Position numbers and translations under genes: made by a program. Below are positions 26,997 to 33,659 of a stretch of 33,659 nt of DNA, one piece after another. The first letter of the stretch is position 1, and each line of letters opens with the position of its first letter. Below the pieces are notes generated by a model. The model was not told the DNA's origin, did no database searches, and was given only the letters and a program-made list of their open reading frames with translations. The stretch is from contig RXKA01000049.1 in NCBI GenBank assembly GCA_003962985.1, forward strand, positions 7,345 through 41,003. Direction: 5' to 3'. The DNA comes from Pseudomonadota bacterium. GTDB taxonomy: Bacteria > Pseudomonadota > Gammaproteobacteria > Burkholderiales > UBA11063.

Positions 26997-27417
26997 AAAT
27001 AAGGTGATTTTACTAATTGACATTATGGTTATTATCTTTTCAATTCTAATCAGAAGCTACATAAAAAAGCCATGCTTTGATTTGGTAATATCTGCAATAA
27101 CTATTTTCTTGGCATTTAGCGGGTCCTTCATGATGGCTTTATATACCAATAAAGAGTTAAATATATTTTGGAGAAGTAAAAATACTTTGAATGTTTTTTT
27201 ACAAAGTCATCAAAATTATATGGGGCTTTTAACTGTTCTGTTATTTATGATGCTGCTACTAAATATGTTGCAATTAAATTTATTTCAAATCGGACTAAAT
27301 GGGGTTGTAAGCTTAATTACTATTTGGTTAGTGTTATCTAGATCTTGGATGATGTTTAAACGATATTTGGATACTTATAAGAATACATATAGTAGCCGAA
27401 TACAAAATGCTGAATAG
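26971..27417 (+). CDS. Small four-helix membrane protein, partner of the preceding gene
   Basis: This 148-residue protein has four hydrophobic segments, at about 11-27, 36-59, 83-105 and 107-129, joined by short basic loops. It ends in a hydrophilic tail (KRYLDTYKNTYSSRIQNAE). No enzymatic motif is visible. It starts inside the preceding gene in another frame, with a good ribosome site, so the two are made together. Small membrane proteins following a soluble gene in defence islands often act as membrane-damaging effectors, as in some CBASS, or as sensors, as KwaA in Kiwa; that is analogy only. I see no sequence match to either. A hairpin follows 28 bases after its stop. Confidence 0.75.
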   Translation: MLYPIYHHRNKVILLIDIMVIIFSILIRSYIKKPCFDLVISAITIFLAFSGSFMMALYTNKELNIFWRSKNTLNVFLQSHQNYMGLLTVLLFMMLLLNMLQLNLFQIGLNGVVSLITIWLVLSRSWMMFKRYLDTYKNTYSSRIQNAE

Positions 27418-27444
27418 ATTTTACTTTTAATGGTGTTGTTTATT

Positions 27445-27461
27445 CCGTAAAAAAATTACGG
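27445..27461 (+). terminator. Small hairpin after the membrane protein gene
   Basis: CCGTAA and TTACGG form a 6-bp stem around five A bases. There is no proper T-run, so termination would be partial at best. Confidence 0.35.
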
Positions 27462-27478
27462 CATATTCTATTCGCATG

Positions 27479-27504
27479 TTAAAATCTTATTTATGAGATT
27501 TTAA
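27479..27504 (+). promoter_or_regulatory. Hairpin overlapping the ribosome site of the AAA ATPase gene
   Basis: TTAAAATCT (27479-27487) pairs perfectly with AGATTTTAA (27496-27504), with two more inner pairs possible and a 4-base loop. The last bases of the stem overlap AAGGA (27503-27507), the likely Shine-Dalgarno for ATG 27515. It could therefore control translation, or act as a palindromic operator. Confidence 0.5.
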
Positions 27505-27514
27505 GGATAGCAAA

Positions 27515-28630
27515 ATGCTCAAGAAATTCAGTGTAACCAACTTCAAAAATTTTCAAGACAAAATTACCTTTGATCTAGGTGATGCCAAAGGTTACAAATT
27601 TAATTCTAAATGTGTGAAAGATGGAATTGTCAATAAAGCAATTATTTACGGTAAAAATGCTAGTGGCAAGAGTAATTTATTATTTGCCATTTTTGATATT
27701 ATCAGCGGATTTACCGATTATCAGGGTAATGCACAACAATATCATTTTTATCAAAACTTATTGAATGAGTCAACATCCACAACTAAGTTTGAATATGAGT
27801 TTTTATTTAATAATCAGTCGGTGGTGTATATTTGTGATAAATCAGATCATAATACTTTTATATCTGAGAGATTATTTATTAATGACCAGCTAATAATTGA
27901 TCGTAATTCATCGCAAACCACCTTTACCATAAATATCCCTGAGCTTGAAAATTTTGATAATACTCTGACTAGCAATAATTTCTCAGCTATAAAATACGTT
28001 TATAAAAATACCAAAATCAGAGAATTAGAAAATGAAACAGCAAAGCTATTTGTTACATTAATGAATTTTGTTGATAAAATGCTTTTCTTCTACTCTCTAC
28101 ATGATCGTCGTTATATAGGTCTAAAAACGTTTGCTTCAGAAAGTATCTATAAGCGGATTATTGATAGTAATAACTTACAGGAGTTTGAACAGTTTTTAAA
28201 TCACTTTGATCTAAATTATAATTTAGTTGCGAGCACTGATACACAAGGACAGCCGACTATAGCTGTACAGTTTCCTAATCGAGTAGTAGAGTTTAGCCAG
28301 CTTGCATCAAGTGGTATGTTGGCATTGGCGTTGTTCTATTATTGGTATATCTATATTGCCGAAATTAAATTATTGGTGATTGATGAGTTTGATGCTTTTT
28401 ACCATAATAAACTCTCAGAAAAATTTGTTAAGTTGTTAATTGAATCAGATTGCCAAGTTATTTTAACCACTCATAATACATCAGTAATGACTAATGAGCT
28501 AATGCGCCCAGATTGTTATTTTAGAATTAACAGAAGTGGTATTACTTCGCTAGCCAATGCGACTGATATTGAAATCCGTGAGGCACATAATTTAGAAAAA
28601 ATTTACCGTTCTGGATGGTTTGATGAATAA
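27515..28630 (+). CDS. AAA15/OLD-type ABC ATPase of a two-gene defence-like pair
   Basis: This 371-residue protein has an SMC/ABC-like ATPase core. Walker A is GKNASGKS (46-53). The signature-like LASSGM is at 263-268, Walker B LLVIDEFDAF has Asp290 and Glu291, and the switch His320 is in LTTHNTSVM. The opening MLKKFSVTNFKNF and the C-terminal RINRSGITSLANATDI resemble AAA_15/AAA_21 proteins such as AriA of PARIS and AbiLi. The length is short for the group. In PARIS the ATPase scaffold senses phage anti-restriction proteins and releases its nuclease partner. The neighbouring restriction genes make a similar guard role plausible, but this is inference. It overlaps the next gene by eight bases. 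Confidence 0.88.
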   Translation: MLKKFSVTNFKNFQDKITFDLGDAKGYKFNSKCVKDGIVNKAIIYGKNASGKSNLLFAIFDIISGFTDYQGNAQQYHFYQNLLNESTSTTKFEYEFLFNNQSVVYICDKSDHNTFISERLFINDQLIIDRNSSQTTFTINIPELENFDNTLTSNNFSAIKYVYKNTKIRELENETAKLFVTLMNFVDKMLFFYSLHDRRYIGLKTFASESIYKRIIDSNNLQEFEQFLNHFDLNYNLVASTDTQGQPTIAVQFPNRVVEFSQLASSGMLALALFYYWYIYIAEIKLLVIDEFDAFYHNKLSEKFVKLLIESDCQVILTTHNTSVMTNELMRPDCYFRINRSGITSLANATDIEIREAHNLEKIYRSGWFDE

Positions 28631-29402
28631 GCAAATATTGGTTATTCTTGAAGGCAAGAAGCCCGACTTAGCAATTATAAACAAAATAAGTACATTACTT
28701 AATTTAGAATTATCGGTTCAAATAATTTTTGGTGCTAATATTTATGAGTTATACCGCTCAATTTATGACGATGAGTTTACTAAAATTGAAGATCTATCAT
28801 TCGGTATAAATGCATTTGATTTGATTAAAGAATCAGATAGTGAAACTTTTAAAAATCATAATCATGCAATTTTACAAAACTATACTGCTCAGGATTTTGC
28901 TTTCATTTATCTATTTTTTGATTTTGACCCATGGTCGGCTACTGAATCAAGACCATTGCCAATTATTAAAAATATGCTAGAGCTATTTAATGAGCCAACT
29001 GAGCAGGGTAAGCTATACATTAATTATCCAAGCATTGAATCATTTAATCACATTACTGATAATTTCCAAGACTTATATTATCAATATCAAGCAGGTGGAG
29101 ATAGCTATAAAAAAGTGGCTGGTAGTTATACCACTGAGTCTAAGCAATATAGTCAGATAAAAAAGATTGATCGCAGGAATTTGCTAGAGCTAATTCGATT
29201 ACATCTACAAAAAGCTAATTTTATTTGCAATAATGATTTTGTGCTACCCAATGATATCACAGAAATCGAGCAGGTTGATATATTTGATAAGCAGTTTATA
29301 TTTTATAGTCAAGAGCAAAAAACTTATGTTTTGTCATCTATCCCCATTTTCTTATTTGAAATGTATGGTTTTGAAAAACTTAGATTTCTGCTATCTGTTT
29401 AA
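28623..29402 (+). CDS. TOPRIM-like (DUF4435/RloB-type) nuclease partner
   Basis: This 259-residue protein starts with NKQILVILEGKKPD, in which Glu10 fits the first TOPRIM acid. DFDPWS (Asp100 and Asp102) at the end of a hydrophobic strand (FAFIYLFF) fits the DxD motif. YPSIESF (Glu139) resembles the Pro-x-x-Glu element seen in RloB/DUF4435-like proteins. That makes it a likely metal-dependent nuclease, by analogy with AriB of PARIS or AbiLii. The frame opens from a TTG at 28620, but ATG 28623, overlapping the ATPase stop, is better. It is the last gene of the island on this strand. Family assignment rests on motifs by eye. Confidence 0.75.
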   Translation: MNKQILVILEGKKPDLAIINKISTLLNLELSVQIIFGANIYELYRSIYDDEFTKIEDLSFGINAFDLIKESDSETFKNHNHAILQNYTAQDFAFIYLFFDFDPWSATESRPLPIIKNMLELFNEPTEQGKLYINYPSIESFNHITDNFQDLYYQYQAGGDSYKKVAGSYTTESKQYSQIKKIDRRNLLELIRLHLQKANFICNNDFVLPNDITEIEQVDIFDKQFIFYSQEQKTYVLSSIPIFLFEMYGFEKLRFLLSV

Positions 29403-29530
29403 TCACTAATATTGATTATATTGTGTATCTTGATATAGTTAATGCAATTTGAAATCACCTATTTTTAATGTGATAATATACTTGATATGTAATTGTATTT
29501 ATGTTGTTTAGCATGTGATTTACTTATATG

Positions 29531-29749
29531 TTAACTATAGGTTCTGGCAATCAAATTCACCTCATAACCAATTACACCAGCATCCCAAATCGCTTGTAAA
29601 AATTCAGAAAAATTTGTTTCACCATTTTGATCCTTCCTGATTGCCATGATTAAAGCACCTTGATTGAATATTGGGATGGTATGAATCCCACTACATAATG
29701 GTGTGCCTTGTTGAATATGGTTGCCAGCTTCCATCAGATAGATTGACAT
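29531..29749 (-). pseudogene. Short frame, possible DUF1398-like remnant
   Basis: The frame codes 72 residues from ATG 29749. Its C-terminal part, GETNFSEFLQAIWDAGVIGY, resembles the end of DUF1398 (YbcV-like) proteins, which are normally about 130 residues. The N-terminal portion expected for that family is missing, and the C-terminus stops a little early. The same frame stays open upstream to a TAA at 29789-29791, and beyond that stop is open again for about 43 codons without a start codon. This looks like a decayed gene, but a genuine short protein cannot be excluded. Confidence 0.35.
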
Positions 29750-29950
29750 GTAGGCAAAACCAAACAGTTTATTTGTACCAAATTTTGCTTATTTATCGTC
29801 TAATTTTGGAGCATAAATAGCACGATTATTAAGAGCAAAATATGAAATATTAGGTGCATGTTTTGATGTTTGAAACGTGCTGCTTGATATGCTAGATGGT
29901 GATTTGCTTGACTTGTTGATGGATAATTATTTGATTTAATTTATAAAAAT

Positions 29951-29988
29951 TATTTATGCATTCATAAGAGATTATATATGCATAAATA
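29951..29988. repeat. 11-bp inverted repeat upstream of the calpain-like gene
   Basis: TATTTATGCAT (29951-29961) and ATGCATAAATA (29978-29988) are perfect inverted copies with a 16-base centre. They lie about 150 bases before the protease start and 28 bases before its candidate TATAAT. A dimeric regulator site or a transposon-end relic are both possible. Confidence 0.5.
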
Positions 29989-30138
29989 GCTATTCCATTC
30001 TTTAGCCATTTTTTCTATAATCCACCTCTCGCAATTAAGAGGCATAAAAATCTATTAAATCATAATAAAAATTAGATTAAACCATTTTAGTTGTTATCAG
30101 TATTTAAAATTAATCATCATCTTTTCAGGGCGTTATTT

Positions 30139-31830
30139 ATGAAATCTAAAGTTATTGTCGGTGCTTTATTGTCTGCTGGTATCTTGTTAACAGGCTGTAA
30201 TTCAGGTTCTAGTTCATCTCAAACAACATCATCAATTCAATCTTATGGTACGCAAAGCTATGGTACACAAAGTGCAACTCTTAATCAAAGTATTGAAGGT
30301 TTGCCACAGGTAAGTATGAGCGATGTAGAGTTAATTTTTAAAGAGTTGGGCGATAGCACTGGTAAGATTGATACTAAGCATGCGGTAGATATTGTATTGG
30401 GTAAAGATATGAATGCTTATAATAAAATTATGGCGTTACCGACAACAGGTTATCAAGATGCACTTGCTAAGCAGCAAGCGATTGTAGCATCAATGCCAGA
30501 ATTTGGTGGTTCATTACTGACAATAGGTTCACGTGAAAAATACAATCTTGCTTTATTTGCGGCAATTTTTATTACTAATACTAGCCAGACAAGCAGCAGT
30601 GATGGAGTAAGTCAAGTTGGTGATATTACATTAAGCCAAACGATTGAACGCTCTGCAATGGTATCGCATCGTTTCTTTGGTGATAGTCGTTTAGAAGAGC
30701 AAGGCTATACATGGAGTAAAAATCCTGGTACCTTTATGGCGATTTTAAATAATCCACATACAGTTGGCACTATTAATGATATTAGCTATAATAATATTCA
30801 CCAAGGAGCAGTTGGCGATTGTTATTTCTTAGCCGTATTGGGTGGGTTAATTAATCAACGCGGTGCTCAATATGTGGCTAATCTAATTAATAATGATAAT
30901 GGTTCTTATAGTGTTAATTATAGCAATATTCACTCGGTTGATAGCCGTATTCAAGTGGGTACAGTTAATGATTTGGAAGTTGCAGTTGGTGCTTATTCTG
31001 GTACACATGGTAATTGGTTAACTATTCTTGAACAAGCATTTGGTAATATTTTGATGAGTGATGAATATTCATTTGTTTATTTTGGTAAAAATGTTCCTAG
31101 TGCAGGAATTTACTCATTACCAACTTTCTATACTGGAATGGTTTCATCTACATTGCCAATTGGTCAGTATTATCCAGCCTTTAAATTTTTAACTGGTCAT
31201 GAGGTTTATGAGTTCACTACAGATTATAATGATAAAGGTGATGTTAATTTCAAAAATGTATATGCCAGTGATCAAGAAGGCTATGTTAATTTCTCAGCAC
31301 AAGAATTATCACCAAAAGCGATGATTAAGGTGATTGATGATTCATTACGCGATAAACGCGTAGTGGTACTAGGTACCTCGGTAGACACAAATTCCTTAGA
31401 AGATGGCGAAGATCCTAAGTCTGGTAAAGCATTGCCAAAAGATGTGGTAGGTACTCATGCTTATACAGTATTGGGACATGTGAATGGTAAATTTATCATT
31501 CGTAACCCATGGGGTACTAGTTACACGGCAACTGGTCAAGAAGGTTTAGTAAATGGCTACAATATGGTAAATGGTGTTTTTGAAGTTCCAGATAATGAGG
31601 TATTTAGTATTTTCACCTCGGTAGACATTGAACAATTACCATCGATTGATAGTACACCACAAGTAGTTAATGGTCAAGTTGTCTTAACTAAGAAAGGTAA
31701 GCCAGTATTTACCCAAGGTACAAGTAGTTTATTTGCTCAATTTTCTACGAGTAATCAGGATTATATTAAACACAATTTTACTGGTTCAATAAATACACAG
31801 CCTAATTTCTTTGATAATTTTGCAAACTAA
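30139..31830 (+). CDS. Calpain-family (C2) cysteine protease lipoprotein
   Basis: This 563-residue precursor has a lipoprotein signal ending LLTGC (Cys20), then a Ser/Gln/Thr-rich linker with a tandem SYGTQ repeat (35-45). An uncharacterised helical region (about 55-215) is followed by a peptidase C2 domain. The catalytic set is complete: Gln222 and Cys228 in HQGAVGDCYFLAVL, His440 in VGTHAYTVLG and Asn456 in IIRNPWGTSY. The family cleaves proteins, usually in limited fashion. The residue after the lipid Cys is Asn, not Asp, so outer-membrane sorting is expected by the E. coli rule. The frame opens from an earlier non-ATG codon at 30091, but ATG 30139 gives a normal signal. A strong terminator follows. 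Confidence 0.88.
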   Translation: MKSKVIVGALLSAGILLTGCNSGSSSSQTTSSIQSYGTQSYGTQSATLNQSIEGLPQVSMSDVELIFKELGDSTGKIDTKHAVDIVLGKDMNAYNKIMALPTTGYQDALAKQQAIVASMPEFGGSLLTIGSREKYNLALFAAIFITNTSQTSSSDGVSQVGDITLSQTIERSAMVSHRFFGDSRLEEQGYTWSKNPGTFMAILNNPHTVGTINDISYNNIHQGAVGDCYFLAVLGGLINQRGAQYVANLINNDNGSYSVNYSNIHSVDSRIQVGTVNDLEVAVGAYSGTHGNWLTILEQAFGNILMSDEYSFVYFGKNVPSAGIYSLPTFYTGMVSSTLPIGQYYPAFKFLTGHEVYEFTTDYNDKGDVNFKNVYASDQEGYVNFSAQELSPKAMIKVIDDSLRDKRVVVLGTSVDTNSLEDGEDPKSGKALPKDVVGTHAYTVLGHVNGKFIIRNPWGTSYTATGQEGLVNGYNMVNGVFEVPDNEVFSIFTSVDIEQLPSIDSTPQVVNGQVVLTKKGKPVFTQGTSSLFAQFSTSNQDYIKHNFTGSINTQPNFFDNFAN

Positions 31831-31847
31831 TTAATTTAGTGATTATT

Positions 31848-31877
31848 AAATCCTATCATCTATATGATAGGATTTTT
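31848..31877 (+). terminator. Rho-independent terminator of the calpain-like gene
   Basis: A perfect 12-bp stem (31848-31859 with 31864-31875) and 4-base loop run into a T-tract. It starts 17 bases after the stop codon. Confidence 0.93.
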
Positions 31878-32024
31878 ATATAGAAATATATTTAGCTAAT
31901 AGCTAGTGAATTGACACATTAAATACAATCTAATCATCTGAGTGATATCAGGTAATTTTAATAATAATTCAAATAATGTGTGTATCGGTGATATCGTAAA
32001 ATATAATTGGTATAGGGTTATAAA

Positions 32025-33017
32025 ATGAAAAATATTTATTCAATATTAGTTGCTTTATTATTTAGTTATTTCCTTGTGGGGTGTAATAGCGGTGCAGGCT
32101 ATCCCGCAAATCAGACTAGCGTAGATACTCACGGTAGTGCGTTCTTAATTCAAAATGGAATTGTGGTGAATGAATCTGCTCTAAATGCGCGTATTCCATT
32201 AATTTATCATTCGATTAATCACAATGGTCAATCTGCATCAATCACTTGTTCTGGAACGCTATTAGATGCACAAACTATCGTTACTGCTGCACATTGTGTT
32301 TTGGATATGCAAGATTATAAAGCTGCTGGTGAAAATTATACTGAAAGCAGCATTGTTGCCACCAACAGTTTGCGAGTGATTCTACCCGTAAATTTAACGC
32401 AGGCGGTAAACCTGAATCAACCTGAGCAGACCAATTGGAATGTTTATCATGTCGCAACAATCTATGTTCATAAAGAAGCCTTAAACGGTGTTGCAGTATA
32501 TGGTAGTAGTGGTTTTAATATTGTTGAAAAAAGTAAATTAAATGATATTGCAATTCTAAAATTGACTACTCCTGTTGCCAACCAATACCAATTTGCCAAA
32601 TTAGCAACGAGTAATCCTGCGCTTGGGCAAAGTGAAATTATTGCAGGCTTTGGGGTTAATCAAGGTAATGGTGTTATATCTGCTGATAGTGCTAATGGTG
32701 CGAGTAATGTATTGCGCATGGCATATGCCAGTGTCCAGAAAATTGATGCTACTTATATCTATGTAGGAGGTAGTAGCGATCAACAACAAGGTTACAGCAA
32801 AAATTGTGATGGTGATTCTGGTGGCCCTGATTTTATCATCGCCGATAATGGCGATTATATTCTTACAGGAATTCATTCATTTAATGATGGTAATGTTTGT
32901 GGTGTGACTAATTTACCTAGTGCATCTTTGAGTGCTGCTAGTTATCAAGATTGGATTAAGGGTGGCTATTTACAGGATTCGCTAATTCTTGATAGCTCAC
33001 CAGCATCCAGTAAATAA
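32025..33017 (+). CDS. Trypsin-family (S1) serine protease lipoprotein
   Basis: This 330-residue precursor has a lipoprotein signal ending FLVGC (Cys20, then Asn-Ser-Gly, as in the upstream protease). A chymotrypsin-fold domain follows with the full triad: His90 in IVTAAHCVLD, Asp174 in LNDIAILKL and Ser265 in CDGDSGGPDF. Cys75-Cys91 and Cys261-Cys292 are likely disulfides. Counting back from Ser265, the residue at the S1-pocket position (189 in chymotrypsin) is Lys259, which hints at preference for acidic residues. No propeptide cleavage site is obvious. TAGGG lies upstream of ATG 32025. It is a single-gene unit between terminators. Confidence 0.9.
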   Translation: MKNIYSILVALLFSYFLVGCNSGAGYPANQTSVDTHGSAFLIQNGIVVNESALNARIPLIYHSINHNGQSASITCSGTLLDAQTIVTAAHCVLDMQDYKAAGENYTESSIVATNSLRVILPVNLTQAVNLNQPEQTNWNVYHVATIYVHKEALNGVAVYGSSGFNIVEKSKLNDIAILKLTTPVANQYQFAKLATSNPALGQSEIIAGFGVNQGNGVISADSANGASNVLRMAYASVQKIDATYIYVGGSSDQQQGYSKNCDGDSGGPDFIIADNGDYILTGIHSFNDGNVCGVTNLPSASLSAASYQDWIKGGYLQDSLILDSSPASSK

Positions 33018-33023
33018 TGGGTC

Positions 33024-33051
33024 ACATACGAATGATTTAAACTAGGTATGT
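33024..33051 (+). terminator. Weak hairpin after the serine protease gene
   Basis: ACATAC (33024-33029) and GTATGT (33046-33051) can pair around a 16-base loop and are followed by a short T-rich stretch. This is a poor terminator candidate. Confidence 0.3.
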
Positions 33052-33075
33052 TTATTGCGTTATCTTAAATTATTC

Positions 33076-33105
33076 TAGACAATCAGTCGTATTATATTCT
33101 ATACT
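33076..33105 (+). promoter_or_regulatory. Sigma70-type promoter for xthA
   Basis: TAGACA (33076-33081) and TATACT (33100-33105) each match consensus at five of six positions, with an 18-base spacer. Transcription would begin near 33112, about 30 bases before the start codon. Confidence 0.6.
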
Positions 33106-33141
33106 TCGTAGTTATAGTACCATAAGATAGGAATTTAGTTA

Positions 33142-33659
33142 ATGATGAAAATAGCCACTTGGAATGTGAATTCACTTAAAGTTCGCCTACCACATGTATT
33201 AGATTGGTTAGCCGAAAGTCAATGTGATGTATTGGGCTTACAGGAGTTAAAACAAGATAATCCAGCCAATGAAAAATTAATTGCTCAATTTAGTGAGCGG
33301 GGATACAATTTTGTTTATAATGGACAGAAGACTTATAATGGTGTGGCTTTAATTAGTAAATATCCATTAGAGGATATTGTGATGGATTTACCTGATTACG
33401 CAGATGAACAAAAGCGCGTAATTGCTGCAACTATTAATGGAGTGCGGGTTATCTGTGCTTATTTTGTAAATGGTGAGGCTTTGGATAGTCCCAAGTACCA
33501 GTATAAATTAGCATGGTTGGCAGCATTGGAAAAATACGTTGCTCAAGAATTAGCTAATCATTCACAGCTAGTTTTAATCGGCGACTATAATATAGCTCCT
33601 GAAGCGCGTGATACTTATGATGCTAGTATCTGGGAAGGTAATATTTTATGTAGTCCAGC
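33142..33659 (+). CDS. xthA: Exonuclease III (partial, runs off the window)
   Basis: XthA is an AP endonuclease and 3-prime to 5-prime exonuclease of base-excision repair. The visible 172 residues include the family start MKIATWNVNSLKVRLPHVLD, the metal-binding Glu in LGLQELK, NGVALISKYPL, and the catalytic region LVLIGDYNIAPEARD. About 90 C-terminal residues lie beyond the window. Two adjacent ATGs (33142 and 33145) are possible starts, with AGGAA about ten bases upstream. The frame has no interruption. Confidence 0.93.
   Translation, partial: MMKIATWNVNSLKVRLPHVLDWLAESQCDVLGLQELKQDNPANEKLIAQFSERGYNFVYNGQKTYNGVALISKYPLEDIVMDLPDYADEQKRVIAATINGVRVICAYFVNGEALDSPKYQYKLAWLAALEKYVAQELANHSQLVLIGDYNIAPEARDTYDASIWEGNILCSP

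Larger units (their letters stand above)
29403..30138. other. Gene-poor region at the right end of the defence island
   Basis: Apart from the short minus-strand frame at 29531-29749 no gene is convincing here. The region is very AT-rich. It contains a second open minus-strand stretch ending at TAA 29789-29791, an 11-bp inverted repeat (29951-29988), and a TATAAT at 30016-30021 that may serve the following protease gene. I found no tRNA, integrase or clear direct repeat that would mark an island end. Confidence 0.5.

Noticed and set aside
26250..27417. Kiwa system (KwaA/KwaB)
   Set aside because: The gene order is reversed, the soluble protein is shorter than KwaB, and I see no DUF4868 resemblance; only the membrane/soluble pairing is similar.
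17000..30100. Integrative element with att sites around the defence island
   Set aside because: I found no integrase, transposase, tRNA gene or matching direct repeats at the borders.
1..33659. CRISPR array or tRNA/rRNA genes
   Set aside because: No regularly spaced short repeats and no cloverleaf or rRNA-like sequence was seen on either strand.

Overview
The window reads as chromosome of an AT-rich Gram-negative bacterium. It has a Tol-Pal envelope operon, several outer-membrane-type lipoproteins, a periplasmic-binding ribose transporter and good Shine-Dalgarno sites. A DUF3460 protein (a family I know from Betaproteobacteria) and the nudJ-mnmA pair suggest Betaproteobacteria, perhaps an AT-rich Neisseriales-like lineage. 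That placement is inference, because no rRNA or tRNA gene lies in the window.

Left part (1-7568, mostly minus strand). The end of a membrane protein and a terminator are followed by a small Mth938-domain gene. Then comes the Tol-Pal cluster, read right to left: DUF3460, an O-methyltransferase, tolR, tolA, tolB, a secreted repeat protein of unknown function, pal and cpoB. TolQ is not in its usual place before tolR. Good sigma70-type promoters sit inside the cluster, before the repeat protein and before pal. Further right are mnmA and nudJ, also on the minus strand.

Middle part (7569-17000). The genes are rarA, a converging signal-anchored beta-propeller-like unknown, a cytochrome b561, a divergent 12-TM transporter, and a ribose operon rbsKDACB. 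The rbs order and the lipoprotein RbsB resemble Firmicutes; no rbsR is present here.

Defence island (about 17145-29402, all plus strand, nine genes). A type I restriction-modification system (hsdR, hsdM, hsdS) is interrupted by a 917-codon RecD-like SF1 helicase between hsdR and hsdM, and by a YhcG/DUF1016 PD-(D/E)xK nuclease between hsdM and hsdS. Downstream are an unrecognised soluble protein translationally linked to a four-helix membrane protein, then an AAA15-type ATPase overlapping a TOPRIM-like gene in the manner of PARIS or AbiL. The helicase and the unknown pair look more AT-rich than the hsd genes, which suggests separately acquired cargo. The unknown soluble/membrane pair is the best candidate for an undescribed system.

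Right part (29403-33659). A gene-poor, probably decayed stretch precedes two secreted lipoprotein proteases, a calpain-family cysteine protease and a trypsin-family serine protease, which share the same lipobox pattern. The start of an exonuclease III gene runs off the window end.
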